NCBI GenBank assembly: GCA_040902745.1 | Contig: JBBDWR010000022.1 | Location: forward strand, 6,501 to 70,500 | Length of the DNA: 64,000 bases | Reading direction: 5' to 3' | From: JBBDWR01 sp040902745 | Lineage (GTDB): Bacteria > Actinomycetota > UBA4738 > HRBIN12 | Part shown: positions 40,280 through 47,831 of the stretch, piece by piece | Position numbering within the stretch: position 1 is the first letter of the stretch | Layout of the letters: the number at the start of each line of letters is the position of its first letter | Position numbers and translations under genes: made by a program | The notes under the pieces: model-generated | Database searches by the model: none | Told to the model about the DNA's origin: nothing | What the model saw: the letters and a program-made list of their open reading frames with translations, nothing else

Positions 40280-40307
40280 ACTTTACATAATGTGCGTTAT
40301 CGGGGTT
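40280..40307. other. dif: candidate dif site (XerC/XerD recombination site)
   Basis: On the - strand the 28 bases read AACCCCGATAA, CGCACA, TTATGTAAAGT. The right arm matches known XerD arms closely (TTATGTTAAAT in E. coli, TTATGTAAACT in B. subtilis). The left arm ends in GATAA as in actinobacterial XerC arms, and the centre is 6 bases. The site is an AT-rich island in a gene-free, terminated gap between convergent genes. Gene polarity reverses exactly here, as expected at a replication terminus. xerD is in the window at 14619. Confidence 0.8.
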
Positions 40308-40411
40308 TACCCGCGCACGATGTGACTCGGATATGGTCCCCACCCAGGCGGGCCGTCGCGGTTGGCCACTCTCACGCGCGTGCGGGCTGGTCGAACCCGT
40401 CTGCGTCGGAC

Positions 40412-42736
40412 TCAGCGAGGTGCGTCCGCCATCGCCGGATCGCCGCGCAAACGCGCCCGGAATCCCCAGACCGCCACCTGCCACAGGGCTTCCACGATGA
40501 TCCGGCGGGAGATCTTCGATTGGCCGTGCTCTCGCTCCCGGAAGGTGATCGGCGCCTCCCCCACCGCCGCGCCGAGCGACCACGCGCGGAGCGCGAGCTC
40601 GATCTGGAACCCGTACCCCTCCGAGGTGATCGGGCGCACGAGCAACTCCTCCAGCAGGGCCCGACGGTAGACGCGGAAACCACTTGTGGCGTCCCGAACC
40701 GGTAGGCCCAGAGAAAGACGCGCGTAGAGGTTGCCGGCACGCGACAGTGCGACACGTTCTCGACTCCAGTTCGTGACGGCTCCTCCCGGTACGTACCGGC
40801 TCCCGATCACCAGGTCGAGCGTGTCCGCGGCGTGAAGCAGGCCGTGCAGCTCCTCCGGCTGGTGGGAAAGGTCGGAGTCCATCTCCACGATGAGCTCGTA
40901 ACCCTCCTGGATCGCTGTGTCGAAGCCCGTTAGGTAGGCGCCGGCGAGCCCGGACTTCGTCGCCCGTTCGAGCAGGCGTAGTCGCGGCTCCTGCTCCGCC
41001 CGGCCCGCCACGATCTCCCCGGTGCCATCGGGCGAGTTGTCATCGACGACGAGGATGTCGACGTGCTCCGGAAGCGAAAGCAGCTCCTCGATCACCGTCC
41101 CGATCGTCTCGCCCTCGTCGTAGGTGGGTAGGATCACGAGCGTCGATGCGGGCTCCGGCAACGGGGCGGGCCTGCCACGATCTCGACGGCGGCGACGAGG
41201 CAGCACCACGCCGGCGACGACCAAGGCTAGGCAGAACCACGGGATCCAGTCGCCGAGGCGCACGTAGGGTGTCCGCACCTCGCTCGCGCGAACGTTCTCT
41301 CGGAGCAGGGCGGGCTCGAACAGATCTGTGCTCCCCACCACCGCTCCGTCCGCGTCCACCACAGCGCTGATGCCAGAGATCGCCGCGTGCACCACGAAGC
41401 GGCCGGTCTCCACCGCTCGCAGCCGGCTCATCTGCACGTGCTGACGTGAAGCCGCCGTGTCCCCGTACGAGGCGTTGTTCGTGGACACCACCAGCAGCTG
41501 CGCCCCCTCGTTGACCAGCGTGCGCTGGATCGACTCGAAGGAGTTCTCGAAACACACGGAGGCACCGATCGGCGGTAGGCCCGCGCCCACCAGCGGCCGC
41601 ACCTCGATTCCCGGGGTGAGGTCGTAGGGGATCTGCTGCAGCGCCGTGAGCCAGTCCAGCGCCCCGCGCAGCGGCACGAACTCCCCGAACGGGACGAGGT
41701 GCACCTTGGCGTAGGTGTCGACGACCGCACCTGACGCGTCGCGAAGCACCGCCCGTCTTTCGAGACCCCCGGACGGACCGGGTTCGGTCGAGCTCACCAG
41801 GGTCGGGGCGCCCACCGCCCGGATCGCGCCACCCACCCGCGCCAGCGTCGCCGGATCGGTGGCGCCTGGGTCCAGGGAACTCTCCCCCCACACGGCGAGA
41901 TCCGGCGGGGCCTGTGCGAGCGTGCGATGCAGGTCGGCGTGCATCCGCGCGATCTCGCGGTCTTCCTGGATCGACGACATCCCGGCCGCCCGGCGCACAT
42001 CGACCTGGAGCGTCGCCACATCCAGATCCCGGCCGTCAGGCGTGGCAGCGGGAAGGAGCGCTGGCCACACCGCAAGTCCGACGGCGAGCGTGCACGCCGC
42101 GAGGATACGGGCCGGTCGGCGTTCCCGATGCGCCGCGTCGGCCGCCGCGACGACCAGACCGTTGACGACCGCCACGACGAACGCGATCCCCCACGCGCCG
42201 GCGACCGACGCGAGGGGGAGCAACGCGGGATTGTCCACCTGTGGCGCCGCCAGGGTCCCCCAGGTGAAACCGCCGAAGGGAACCATCCCCCGCAGCCACT
42301 CGACGAGCACCACCCAGAGGGCGGCCGCGGCGATCGCCGACCACCACGGCCTGCGGAACCGCCACACGAGCGGAAGCAATCCCGCGAATCCTCCGACGAA
42401 CACTGCGCACAGCAACGTCAGAGCCCCCCACGCCAACTCCCCGAACAGGGCGATCCAGTACAGGGTGGCTCCGAAGTAGGCGATCCCGAAGCCGAGCCCC
42501 AGCAAGAAGCCGCGTCGCGGTCGCGCATCCCGTGCCAGCCACAGCAAGGGAGCGAGCGCAACGAAGCCCAGCGGCCACACGCCTGCAGGTGGGAGGGACA
42601 GCGACAGGAGCAGTCCGGCCAGGCTTGCGAGAACCAGGGAGACGAGGAGAGGTGGGCGGGGCGCGCCTACGCGCAGTCCCGGCAGAGCTGCCGCTTCGCG
42701 TCCTTGAGCTGGCTCCGGTGCTTGACCAGGTAGCAC
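40412..42736 (-). CDS. apolipoprotein N-acyltransferase fused to polyprenol-phosphate-mannose synthase
   Basis: The two-domain protein has about 770 residues. The N-terminal part has about seven membrane helices and an Lnt nitrilase-fold domain with the triad glutamate in WGESSLDP, lysine in TYAKVHLVPFGEF and cysteine in ASVCFENSF. The C-terminal part is a GT2 dolichol-phosphate-mannose-type synthase (LPTYDEGETIG, VVDDNSPDGTGEI, EMDSDLSHQP). M. tuberculosis Rv2051c has the same fusion, where the halves acylate lipoproteins and make polyprenol-phosphate-mannose. The start is unclear. The only standard upstream codon before the first helix is GTG 42736, which overlaps DUF4193 by 70 bases. Confidence 0.88.
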   Translation of the reverse strand: MLPGQAPEPAQGREAAALPGLRVGAPRPPLLVSLVLASLAGLLLSLSLPPAGVWPLGFVALAPLLWLARDARPRRGFLLGLGFGIAYFGATLYWIALFGELAWGALTLLCAVFVGGFAGLLPLVWRFRRPWWSAIAAAALWVVLVEWLRGMVPFGGFTWGTLAAPQVDNPALLPLASVAGAWGIAFVVAVVNGLVVAAADAAHRERRPARILAACTLAVGLAVWPALLPAATPDGRDLDVATLQVDVRRAAGMSSIQEDREIARMHADLHRTLAQAPPDLAVWGESSLDPGATDPATLARVGGAIRAVGAPTLVSSTEPGPSGGLERRAVLRDASGAVVDTYAKVHLVPFGEFVPLRGALDWLTALQQIPYDLTPGIEVRPLVGAGLPPIGASVCFENSFESIQRTLVNEGAQLLVVSTNNASYGDTAASRQHVQMSRLRAVETGRFVVHAAISGISAVVDADGAVVGSTDLFEPALLRENVRASEVRTPYVRLGDWIPWFCLALVVAGVVLPRRRRRDRGRPAPLPEPASTLVILPTYDEGETIGTVIEELLSLPEHVDILVVDDNSPDGTGEIVAGRAEQEPRLRLLERATKSGLAGAYLTGFDTAIQEGYELIVEMDSDLSHQPEELHGLLHAADTLDLVIGSRYVPGGAVTNWSRERVALSRAGNLYARLSLGLPVRDATSGFRVYRRALLEELLVRPITSEGYGFQIELALRAWSLGAAVGEAPITFREREHGQSKISRRIIVEALWQVAVWGFRARLRGDPAMADAPR

Positions 42737-43029
42737 TTCTTGCATACGAACTCGGTGTCCTGCGGCGGGACGACCTTGACCGCCAGAGGCTCGAGCTTTT
42801 CCTCTCTCGTGAGAGCGAGCCCGGTGACTTCCTCCTCGTCGGTCCCTGCGCGGGCCTCCTTCTTGGCGATCTGGTCGATGGACTCGACGTCCTCGTCGCT
42901 CACCGCGGCTCCCTTGGCGCGCGCGGCTGTCGCCGGCGGGGTCGGGGTGTCCCCGTCCGCGGCCTCGGGAGCGTCCTCGTCGGCCTCCTCGAGTTCTTCG
43001 TCGTCGAGTTGCTCGTCCGTGTCTTCCAT
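42667..43029 (-). CDS. DUF4193 family zinc ribbon protein
   Basis: The 120-residue protein has a strongly acidic first 40 residues (EDTDEQLDDEELEEADED), a middle with EVTGLALTREEKLEPLAVKV, and a C-terminal C4 zinc ribbon (CKKC and CRDC, 20 residues apart). This is the DUF4193 family, widespread in Actinobacteria and of unknown function. RNA polymerase or DNA contact is only a guess. Its 3' end overlaps the likely start of lnt-ppm, so the two are probably translated together. Confidence 0.85.
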   Translation of the reverse strand: MEDTDEQLDDEELEEADEDAPEAADGDTPTPPATAARAKGAAVSDEDVESIDQIAKKEARAGTDEEEVTGLALTREEKLEPLAVKVVPPQDTEFVCKKCYLVKHRSQLKDAKRQLCRDCA

Positions 43030-43127
43030 CGTTTCCCTGCGACCTTGGGGGCGACCTCGTGGACTCTCGGAGACCGAGGGCCGGATCGTGGTGGCCGGAT
43101 CGTGGTGATAGGACGTTGCAGCGCCGC

Positions 43128-43155
43128 ATCATACTGCCTGTCGGCGTGCCCGCAA
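43128..43155 (-). promoter_or_regulatory. promoter of DUF4193/lnt-ppm
   Basis: On the - strand TTGCGG (43155-43150) and TATGAT (43133-43128) are 16 bases apart. The leader to ATG 43029 is about 90 bases. Confidence 0.5.
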
Positions 43156-43175
43156 CGATCCCCGCTGGGCACGCC
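43143..43175. repeat. inverted repeat overlapping the DUF4193 -35 region
   Basis: GGCGTGCCC (43143-43151) and GGGCACGCC (43167-43175) form a perfect 9-bp inverted repeat with a 15-base spacer across the -35 element. This is a possible operator. Between here and the terminator at 43313 I see nothing else. Confidence 0.45.
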
Positions 43176-43312
43176 CGTCCTGGTGCGTAAAGCGCCTCGA
43201 CAAACGCCGCGCGCACTCTCGGTATTCCCGATGTGCCACGCGGCTCGGCGTGGCCGGTGGGTCGGGAAAAGTTGCGAAACGGGGGCGAGGAGGCCAAGAG
43301 AAGAAAGAGAAG

Positions 43313-43380
43313 AGGACCCAAGAGACCTTTGGGGCCGCAACGCCGGGGCGCTGCGTTCTCTACTCAGCCTCTTGGGTCCT
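43313..43380 (-). terminator. terminator of the reverse transcriptase-amidohydrolase operon
   Basis: A perfect 12-bp inverted repeat (AGGACCCAAGAG and CTCTTGGGTCCT) encloses a second GC-rich hairpin. On the - strand it is followed by a long pyrimidine tract (CTTCTCTTTCTTCTC). It lies about 100 bases after the amidohydrolase stop. Confidence 0.7.
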
Positions 43381-43478
43381 CCGTGCGTCTCCGCCGGGGC
43401 GGTGACGCGAGCGCGAGTCTATGAGGGCGCGCGAACGCCCGTCAAACGCGCTGCTCGACGGCGTGCGTCGATGGGGCG

Positions 43479-44993
43479 TCACCTCGCGTACACCATGCGG
43501 CCGAGCGAGACGGTCAACACCGGACGCACGTCCGACAGTTCCGGCTCGATCGTGGGGTCGATGTCATAGGCCGCGAAATCCGCGTGCATGCCTGGCTCGA
43601 GTGCCCCCTTCTTGTCTTCCTGGTGGGCGAGCCGGGCTCCCCCATACGTCGACAGGTGCAGCGCCTGGGAGCGCGACAACCGTTGCTCGGGATCGTGATG
43701 GCGCTCGAGGGCGACCATGGCGGCCATCGGATCGAGCGGTGTGATCGGCGCGTCGCTGCTGACACCGAGTTCGACCCCCCGCTCGAGGCAAGCTAGGAAG
43801 GGGTTCATCCTTCGCGCACGAGACGCGCCCAGGCGCGTCTCGTACATCCCTACAGGGCCCCCCCATATGGCGTCGAACGCAGGTTGGACGGAGATCGCCA
43901 GCCCGAGCATCGCCGCCCGCTCGATCTGGACAGGGGAGGCCATCTCGAAATGCTCGACCCGGTGCCGGCGAGCCCTGAAGTGCCGCCGCTCCCTGGAATC
44001 CAGTGCGGTGTAGATGTCTTCCCATGCTCGGAGAACCTGTTCGATGGCGCGGTCGCCGATCGCGTGGACGCCGACCTGCAACCCGGCCGCATGTCCCGCG
44101 AGGAAGAACTCGCCGAGCCGCTCGTCCTCGTAGGAGGTCGTCCCCAGCTCACCGGGCCGATCCGCGTACGGCTTCGAGAGCGCCGCCGTGTGGGCACCGA
44201 GGGACCCGTCGACCGGAAGGTCCCCTCCCACCCGCGGCAGTCCAAAATCGATCGCCTGCGCGACGTCGAGGGTGCCGATGTAGGTGACGATGTCGGTCGG
44301 CAGATCTGCGCGATGACCGAGAAGCACCTCGAGGTCGCGCAGGCCGCGTTCAGCTGGGAGCGACATCTCGTGCACACACGTCACACCGCAAGAGGCGGCC
44401 GTTGCGGCCGCGGACAGTTGCAGCCGTTGGATCCGATGTTCTGACAGCTGCGCATTGACCCATCGTTTGAGTTGCTGGTTCGCGCGCAACGTCACGACGC
44501 CTGTTGGTTCGCCGGCACCGTCGCGTTCTACACCGTCCTCCTCCAGAGCACCCGAGGGGTCGAGCGCGGCGCGGTTGCCGATCGACAGGTGACCGTCGAC
44601 GCGCACCACGACGAGTGGCTCGGGCGTGAGGGCATCGAGGTCGGCGATCGTCGGAAGGTCGGGATGGTCCCACGACGATTCGTCGAATCCGTGGACGAGC
44701 ACCGGTCCCGGTTCGGTCACCGCGATCATCCGCAGGATCTCGACCAGTTCCGTCGCGGCGCGCGTGGCGGCGACCTCCGGGTAGGCCTGCTGGATCCCCG
44801 TACCGGTGAGGTGCACGTGGGTGTCGATCAGACCCGGGATGATCGTCGTTCCGGGCAGTTCCACCACCCGATCCGCAGCGGGCGGGTCCCCACCACCGAC
44901 ACGCTGCACGTGCCGACCGTCCACGAGGATCCACGTCCCATCCGGGGGAAGGGACAGGGTGTGGACCTTGGAGGCTCGGTACAGCGTTCTCAC
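43479..44993 (-). CDS. amidohydrolase family protein (YtcJ/Amidohydrolase_3 type)
   Basis: The 504-residue metal-dependent hydrolase shows the metal-binding LIDTHVHLTG near residue 57, GVHAIGDRA near 306, RHRVEHFEM near 340, and SSDAPITPLDPM near 408, followed by a C-terminal strand region (LEPGMHADFAAYDIDP). These are the ligand regions of the YtcJ-like group, whose substrates are mostly unknown. GTG 44993 overlaps the stop of the upstream reverse transcriptase gene (GTGA), so translation is probably coupled. A TAGGAT hexamer 6 bases upstream could also give a separate leaderless mRNA. Confidence 0.88.
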   Translation of the reverse strand: MRTLYRASKVHTLSLPPDGTWILVDGRHVQRVGGGDPPAADRVVELPGTTIIPGLIDTHVHLTGTGIQQAYPEVAATRAATELVEILRMIAVTEPGPVLVHGFDESSWDHPDLPTIADLDALTPEPLVVVRVDGHLSIGNRAALDPSGALEEDGVERDGAGEPTGVVTLRANQQLKRWVNAQLSEHRIQRLQLSAAATAASCGVTCVHEMSLPAERGLRDLEVLLGHRADLPTDIVTYIGTLDVAQAIDFGLPRVGGDLPVDGSLGAHTAALSKPYADRPGELGTTSYEDERLGEFFLAGHAAGLQVGVHAIGDRAIEQVLRAWEDIYTALDSRERRHFRARRHRVEHFEMASPVQIERAAMLGLAISVQPAFDAIWGGPVGMYETRLGASRARRMNPFLACLERGVELGVSSDAPITPLDPMAAMVALERHHDPEQRLSRSQALHLSTYGGARLAHQEDKKGALEPGMHADFAAYDIDPTIEPELSDVRPVLTVSLGRMVYAR

Positions 44994-45679
44994 GCCCTCA
45001 TCCTAGGGCGCGGTGCGTACGACTCCCCCACGCCCTCGCACACCCGACGACGGTCACCGGCGGTCAGCACTCGGGTCTTCGACCGAGAGATGTCCAAACC
45101 GAGATCCCCCGCGGCCTCCTCGAAGCGCCGCAGCGCCGACCGGACGTCGCGCGGGGACCGGCCGGTGATAACGACGTCGTCGACCCAGCGAACGTGGCGG
45201 ATCCCCGGTGCGCGCATCGCGCGGTCGATGCGGCCGAGTACGGCCTCCGCCAGCAGCGCAGAGGGATACGGACCGACCGGCAGCCCGCGCAGTCCCAGCC
45301 GCTCCGTGGATGCGAGCACTCGCAAGAGCGGTCGAGGGTCCAGCGCCAGGTCGCGTAGGCAATCCTCGAGTATCGAGGGCGCGATGCTTCGGTAGCAGTC
45401 GCGGATATCGCTCACCGCCACGCTCCCTGCCGCTCTAGCCAGCATGTGGACGCGACGGCGGAAGCGCTGCCGTACGGGACCCCACGGGGCGGGAACCAGA
45501 GCGCCATCGCGCCGCTCGGAAGGCCTGTTCGCGAACGTCTCCGGTCCCGATCGGGCGACGATCGTGGGCGCGAGATCTGCGACGACGCTCCGATAGGTGA
45601 GGTCGTGACGGCCCGACAACCGCACGAGGGATCGCATCCCCCCCGACGTCATGGGCACGTGTTGAAAGCTCGCCGCCAT
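44990..45679 (-). CDS. small stand-alone reverse transcriptase domain protein
   Basis: The 229-residue protein has the palm motifs of reverse transcriptases: SDIRDCYRSI (motif A, aspartate 91), GLPVGPYPSALLAEAVL (motif B, residues 132-148), RWVDDVVI (motif C, aspartates 167 and 168, with tryptophan-valine where YADD is usual), and LGLDISRSKTRVL (motif D/E). All three catalytic aspartates are kept. No maturase, endonuclease, thumb or nitrilase domain is present, and I see none of the retron VTG or group II intron features. ATG 45679 follows GGGGAAAGGTGG. The function is unknown. It is coupled to an amidohydrolase gene. Confidence 0.82.
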   Translation of the reverse strand: MAASFQHVPMTSGGMRSLVRLSGRHDLTYRSVVADLAPTIVARSGPETFANRPSERRDGALVPAPWGPVRQRFRRRVHMLARAAGSVAVSDIRDCYRSIAPSILEDCLRDLALDPRPLLRVLASTERLGLRGLPVGPYPSALLAEAVLGRIDRAMRAPGIRHVRWVDDVVITGRSPRDVRSALRRFEEAAGDLGLDISRSKTRVLTAGDRRRVCEGVGESYAPRPRMRA

Positions 45680-45684
45680 CCGAA

Positions 45685-45716
45685 CCACCTTTCCCCTCAG
45701 GCCCGGGAGAGGGTGG
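45685..45716 (-). promoter_or_regulatory. hairpin covering the reverse transcriptase ribosome-binding site
   Basis: On the - strand CCACC (45716-45712) can pair with GGTGG (45689-45685), with inner CTC/GAG pairs. This buries the Shine-Dalgarno sequence GGGGAAAGGTGG just before ATG 45679. Confidence 0.45.
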
Positions 45717-45757
45717 ACCGGCTCGATCCGACACCGCCGAATGGCGACGACAGGGCG

Positions 45758-45787
45758 GTTGTACACCGCGGCCGGCCCTCGGAACAA
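45758..45787 (-). promoter_or_regulatory. candidate promoter of the reverse transcriptase-amidohydrolase operon
   Basis: On the - strand TTGTTC (45787-45782) and TACAAC (45763-45758) are 18 bases apart. The leader would be about 70 bases. Confidence 0.4.
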
Positions 45788-45886
45788 TCGGCCGGCTGGG
45801 GCCGTTGTATCGCCCGCCCCGCTCCCCCATCGCCGCGGCCGGTGACTGCGGGGTTCACGATGGCCCCCTCGGAGGGTCGCGCCGGG

Positions 45887-45892
45887 TAGCAT
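45887..45892 (+). promoter_or_regulatory. -10 hexamer of the lrp-like gene (leaderless type)
   Basis: TAGCAT lies 7 bases before ATG 45900 and overlaps the alternative ATG 45891. Confidence 0.5.
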
Positions 45893-45899
45893 GCGGCCC

Positions 45900-46346
45900 A
45901 TGATGCTTGACGAGCGAGACCTCGATATCGTGGCAGCCCTGCAGGACGATGCGCGCGCGACCTATGCGGACATCGCCCGGCAGGTGGGATTGTCACCGTC
46001 CTCGGTCCACGACCGGGTTCGCAAGCTGGAGCAGGCAGGGGTGATCCGCGGGTATCGCGCGATCGTCGATCCCGAAGCGATCGGGCTGTTCGTGACCGCC
46101 CTGATCGCCGTGAGTCCGTTGGACGCGAGTCAACCCGACGACCTGCCGGAGCGCGTCCAGGAATTCCGCGAGATCGAGGACTGCTTCAGCGTCGCCGGAG
46201 AGTCCAACTACGTGCTGAAGGTGCGGACCCGAACGACCGAAGGACTCGAGGAACTGATCCGCCGGCTGCGAGAGAAGGCGGGTGTGCACACACGGACGAC
46301 CGTGGTGTTGTCTACCCCGTTCGAGCGTCGCGCCCTCCACCCGTAG
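45900..46346 (+). CDS. Lrp/AsnC family transcriptional regulator
   Basis: The 148-residue protein has an N-terminal helix-turn-helix (LDERDLDIVAALQDDARATY, then DIARQVGLSPSSVHDRVRKL) and a C-terminal RAM/ligand-binding domain (FREIEDCFSVAGESNYVLKV). The effector is probably an amino acid. I chose ATG 45900 by its distance from the -10-like TAGCAT. It is divergent from the reverse transcriptase operon with 220 bases between, so it could regulate that operon. The next + strand gene is cysS. Confidence 0.92.
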   Translation: MMLDERDLDIVAALQDDARATYADIARQVGLSPSSVHDRVRKLEQAGVIRGYRAIVDPEAIGLFVTALIAVSPLDASQPDDLPERVQEFREIEDCFSVAGESNYVLKVRTRTTEGLEELIRRLREKAGVHTRTTVVLSTPFERRALHP

Positions 46347-46403
46347 TCGCTGGCACAGCGCCCTGCGGTCAGTTCTCGGTGCGGACGGCCCGGTGGCCGA
46401 CGG

Positions 46404-46409
46404 TATGCT
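46404..46409 (+). promoter_or_regulatory. -10 hexamer of cysS (leaderless type)
   Basis: TATGCT lies 9 bases before the ATG at 46419. Confidence 0.45.
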
Positions 46410-46418
46410 GGGCGACCG

Positions 46419-47813
46419 ATGCGCCTGTACAACACGCTGACCCGCCAGGTATCCGACGTCGTCCCGATCGAGGAAGGGCGCATCAAGCTCTACACGTGCG
46501 GCCCGACCGTGTACCGGTACGCACACATCGGCAATCTCCGGACCTTTCTGCTGTCCGACCTCGTGCGCCGCGCCGCTGAGTTCGAGGGGTACGAGGTCAC
46601 CCAGGTGATCAACATCACCGACGTCGGCCACATGGTCGACGAAACCTCCGCGGACGCCGTCGACAAGATGCAGCTCGCGGTCGTCGACGAGGGGCTCCAA
46701 CCCCTGGAGATCGCCCACAAGTACACGGAGGCGTTCCTGGAAGACGCGCGGGCGATCGGGATCAAGCCTCCCGACCACCTCCCGAAGGCGACCGACCACA
46801 TCCCGGAGATGTTGCGGATCAGCGAGGACCTGATCGCGCGCGGCCACGCGTACGAGACCGATGGCAATGTCTACTACGACGTGCAGAGCTTCCCTGCCTA
46901 CGGCGCGCTGTCGGGGAACACCCTCGATCAACTGCGATCCGGTCACCGGCAGGATCTCGAGATCGATCCGAACAAGCGCTTCCACGCCGACTTCGCCCTC
47001 TGGAAGAAGGCGGGAGCCGGCCGCCTGATGAAGTGGGACTCCCCGTGGGGTGAGGGGTTCCCGGGGTGGCACGTGGAATGCTCGGCGATGTCGATGCGGT
47101 ACCTCGGTGATCGCTTCGATATCCACACGGGCGGAGTCGATTTGATCTTTCCCCACCACGAGGACGAGATCGCACAATCCGACGGCATGGCCGGACATCG
47201 GGTGATCTCGACGTGGGTACACGGTGGCCATCTGCGCATGCGTGGGCAGAAGATGGCGAAATCCACGGGCAACGTGACGAGGGTGATCGATCTCGCGGAT
47301 CACGGCTACGACCCGCTCTCCTTCCGGTACTTGACCTTCCAGACGCGCTATCGCAGCGAGATGGATTTCACCGACGACGCGATGAAGGCGGCAGACGGCC
47401 GCGTGAAGCAACTCCGCCAGCGCATGCAAGGGTGGGCGGCGGCCGAACGGCTCGGGGAACTCGTCGGAGTCGCCGCGGACTTCGACCGTCGCTTCCGTGA
47501 GGCGGTCTCCGAGGATCTCGACATGCCCCACGCGCTCGTCGTGCTCAACGAGGCGGTCGGGAGCTCGGAGATCTCCGACGGGGAGAAACACGCGCTGCTC
47601 GCGTCGTGGGACACGGTCCTCGGACTCGACCTCGAGCGGCTCGCCGGCGATTGGTTCCCAACGGAGGAGATGCGCGCGTTGATGACCGAGCGCGACGCGG
47701 CCCGTGCCTCCAAGGACTACACCAGGGCGGACGAGCTGCGCGATCGGCTCACCGCGATGGGACTCGAGGTGATGGATTCGCCCGGCGGCACCGAGGTCCG
47801 ACCCACGGCCTAG
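46419..47813 (+). CDS. cysS: cysteine--tRNA ligase
   Basis: The 464-residue class I synthetase shows the zinc-binding cysteine in LYTCGPTVY near residue 28, the HIGH-type YRYAHIGNLRTF, GWHVECSAM and HHEDEIAQ zinc ligands, and the KMSKS-type GQKMAKSTGN. The presence of a C-terminal DALR-like region and the length fit CysS. The related mycothiol ligase MshC is shorter. It stands alone between the Lrp gene and convergent genes. Confidence 0.94.
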   Translation: MRLYNTLTRQVSDVVPIEEGRIKLYTCGPTVYRYAHIGNLRTFLLSDLVRRAAEFEGYEVTQVINITDVGHMVDETSADAVDKMQLAVVDEGLQPLEIAHKYTEAFLEDARAIGIKPPDHLPKATDHIPEMLRISEDLIARGHAYETDGNVYYDVQSFPAYGALSGNTLDQLRSGHRQDLEIDPNKRFHADFALWKKAGAGRLMKWDSPWGEGFPGWHVECSAMSMRYLGDRFDIHTGGVDLIFPHHEDEIAQSDGMAGHRVISTWVHGGHLRMRGQKMAKSTGNVTRVIDLADHGYDPLSFRYLTFQTRYRSEMDFTDDAMKAADGRVKQLRQRMQGWAAAERLGELVGVAADFDRRFREAVSEDLDMPHALVVLNEAVGSSEISDGEKHALLASWDTVLGLDLERLAGDWFPTEEMRALMTERDAARASKDYTRADELRDRLTAMGLEVMDSPGGTEVRPTA

Positions 47814-47831
47814 AGGTCGAGGGACGGGCTC

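Noticed and set aside
40297..40315. Small GGGT/ACCC hairpin next to the dif candidate
   Set aside because: Too short to mean anything, and it overlaps the XerC arm.
41715..42733. Open + strand frames opposite lnt-ppm
   Set aside because: Arginine/proline-rich mirror frames without motifs or ribosome-binding sites.
45680..45900. Retron msr/msd RNA before the reverse transcriptase
   Set aside because: No matching a1/a2 repeat pair with a branching guanosine was found, and the RT lacks the retron VTG motif.
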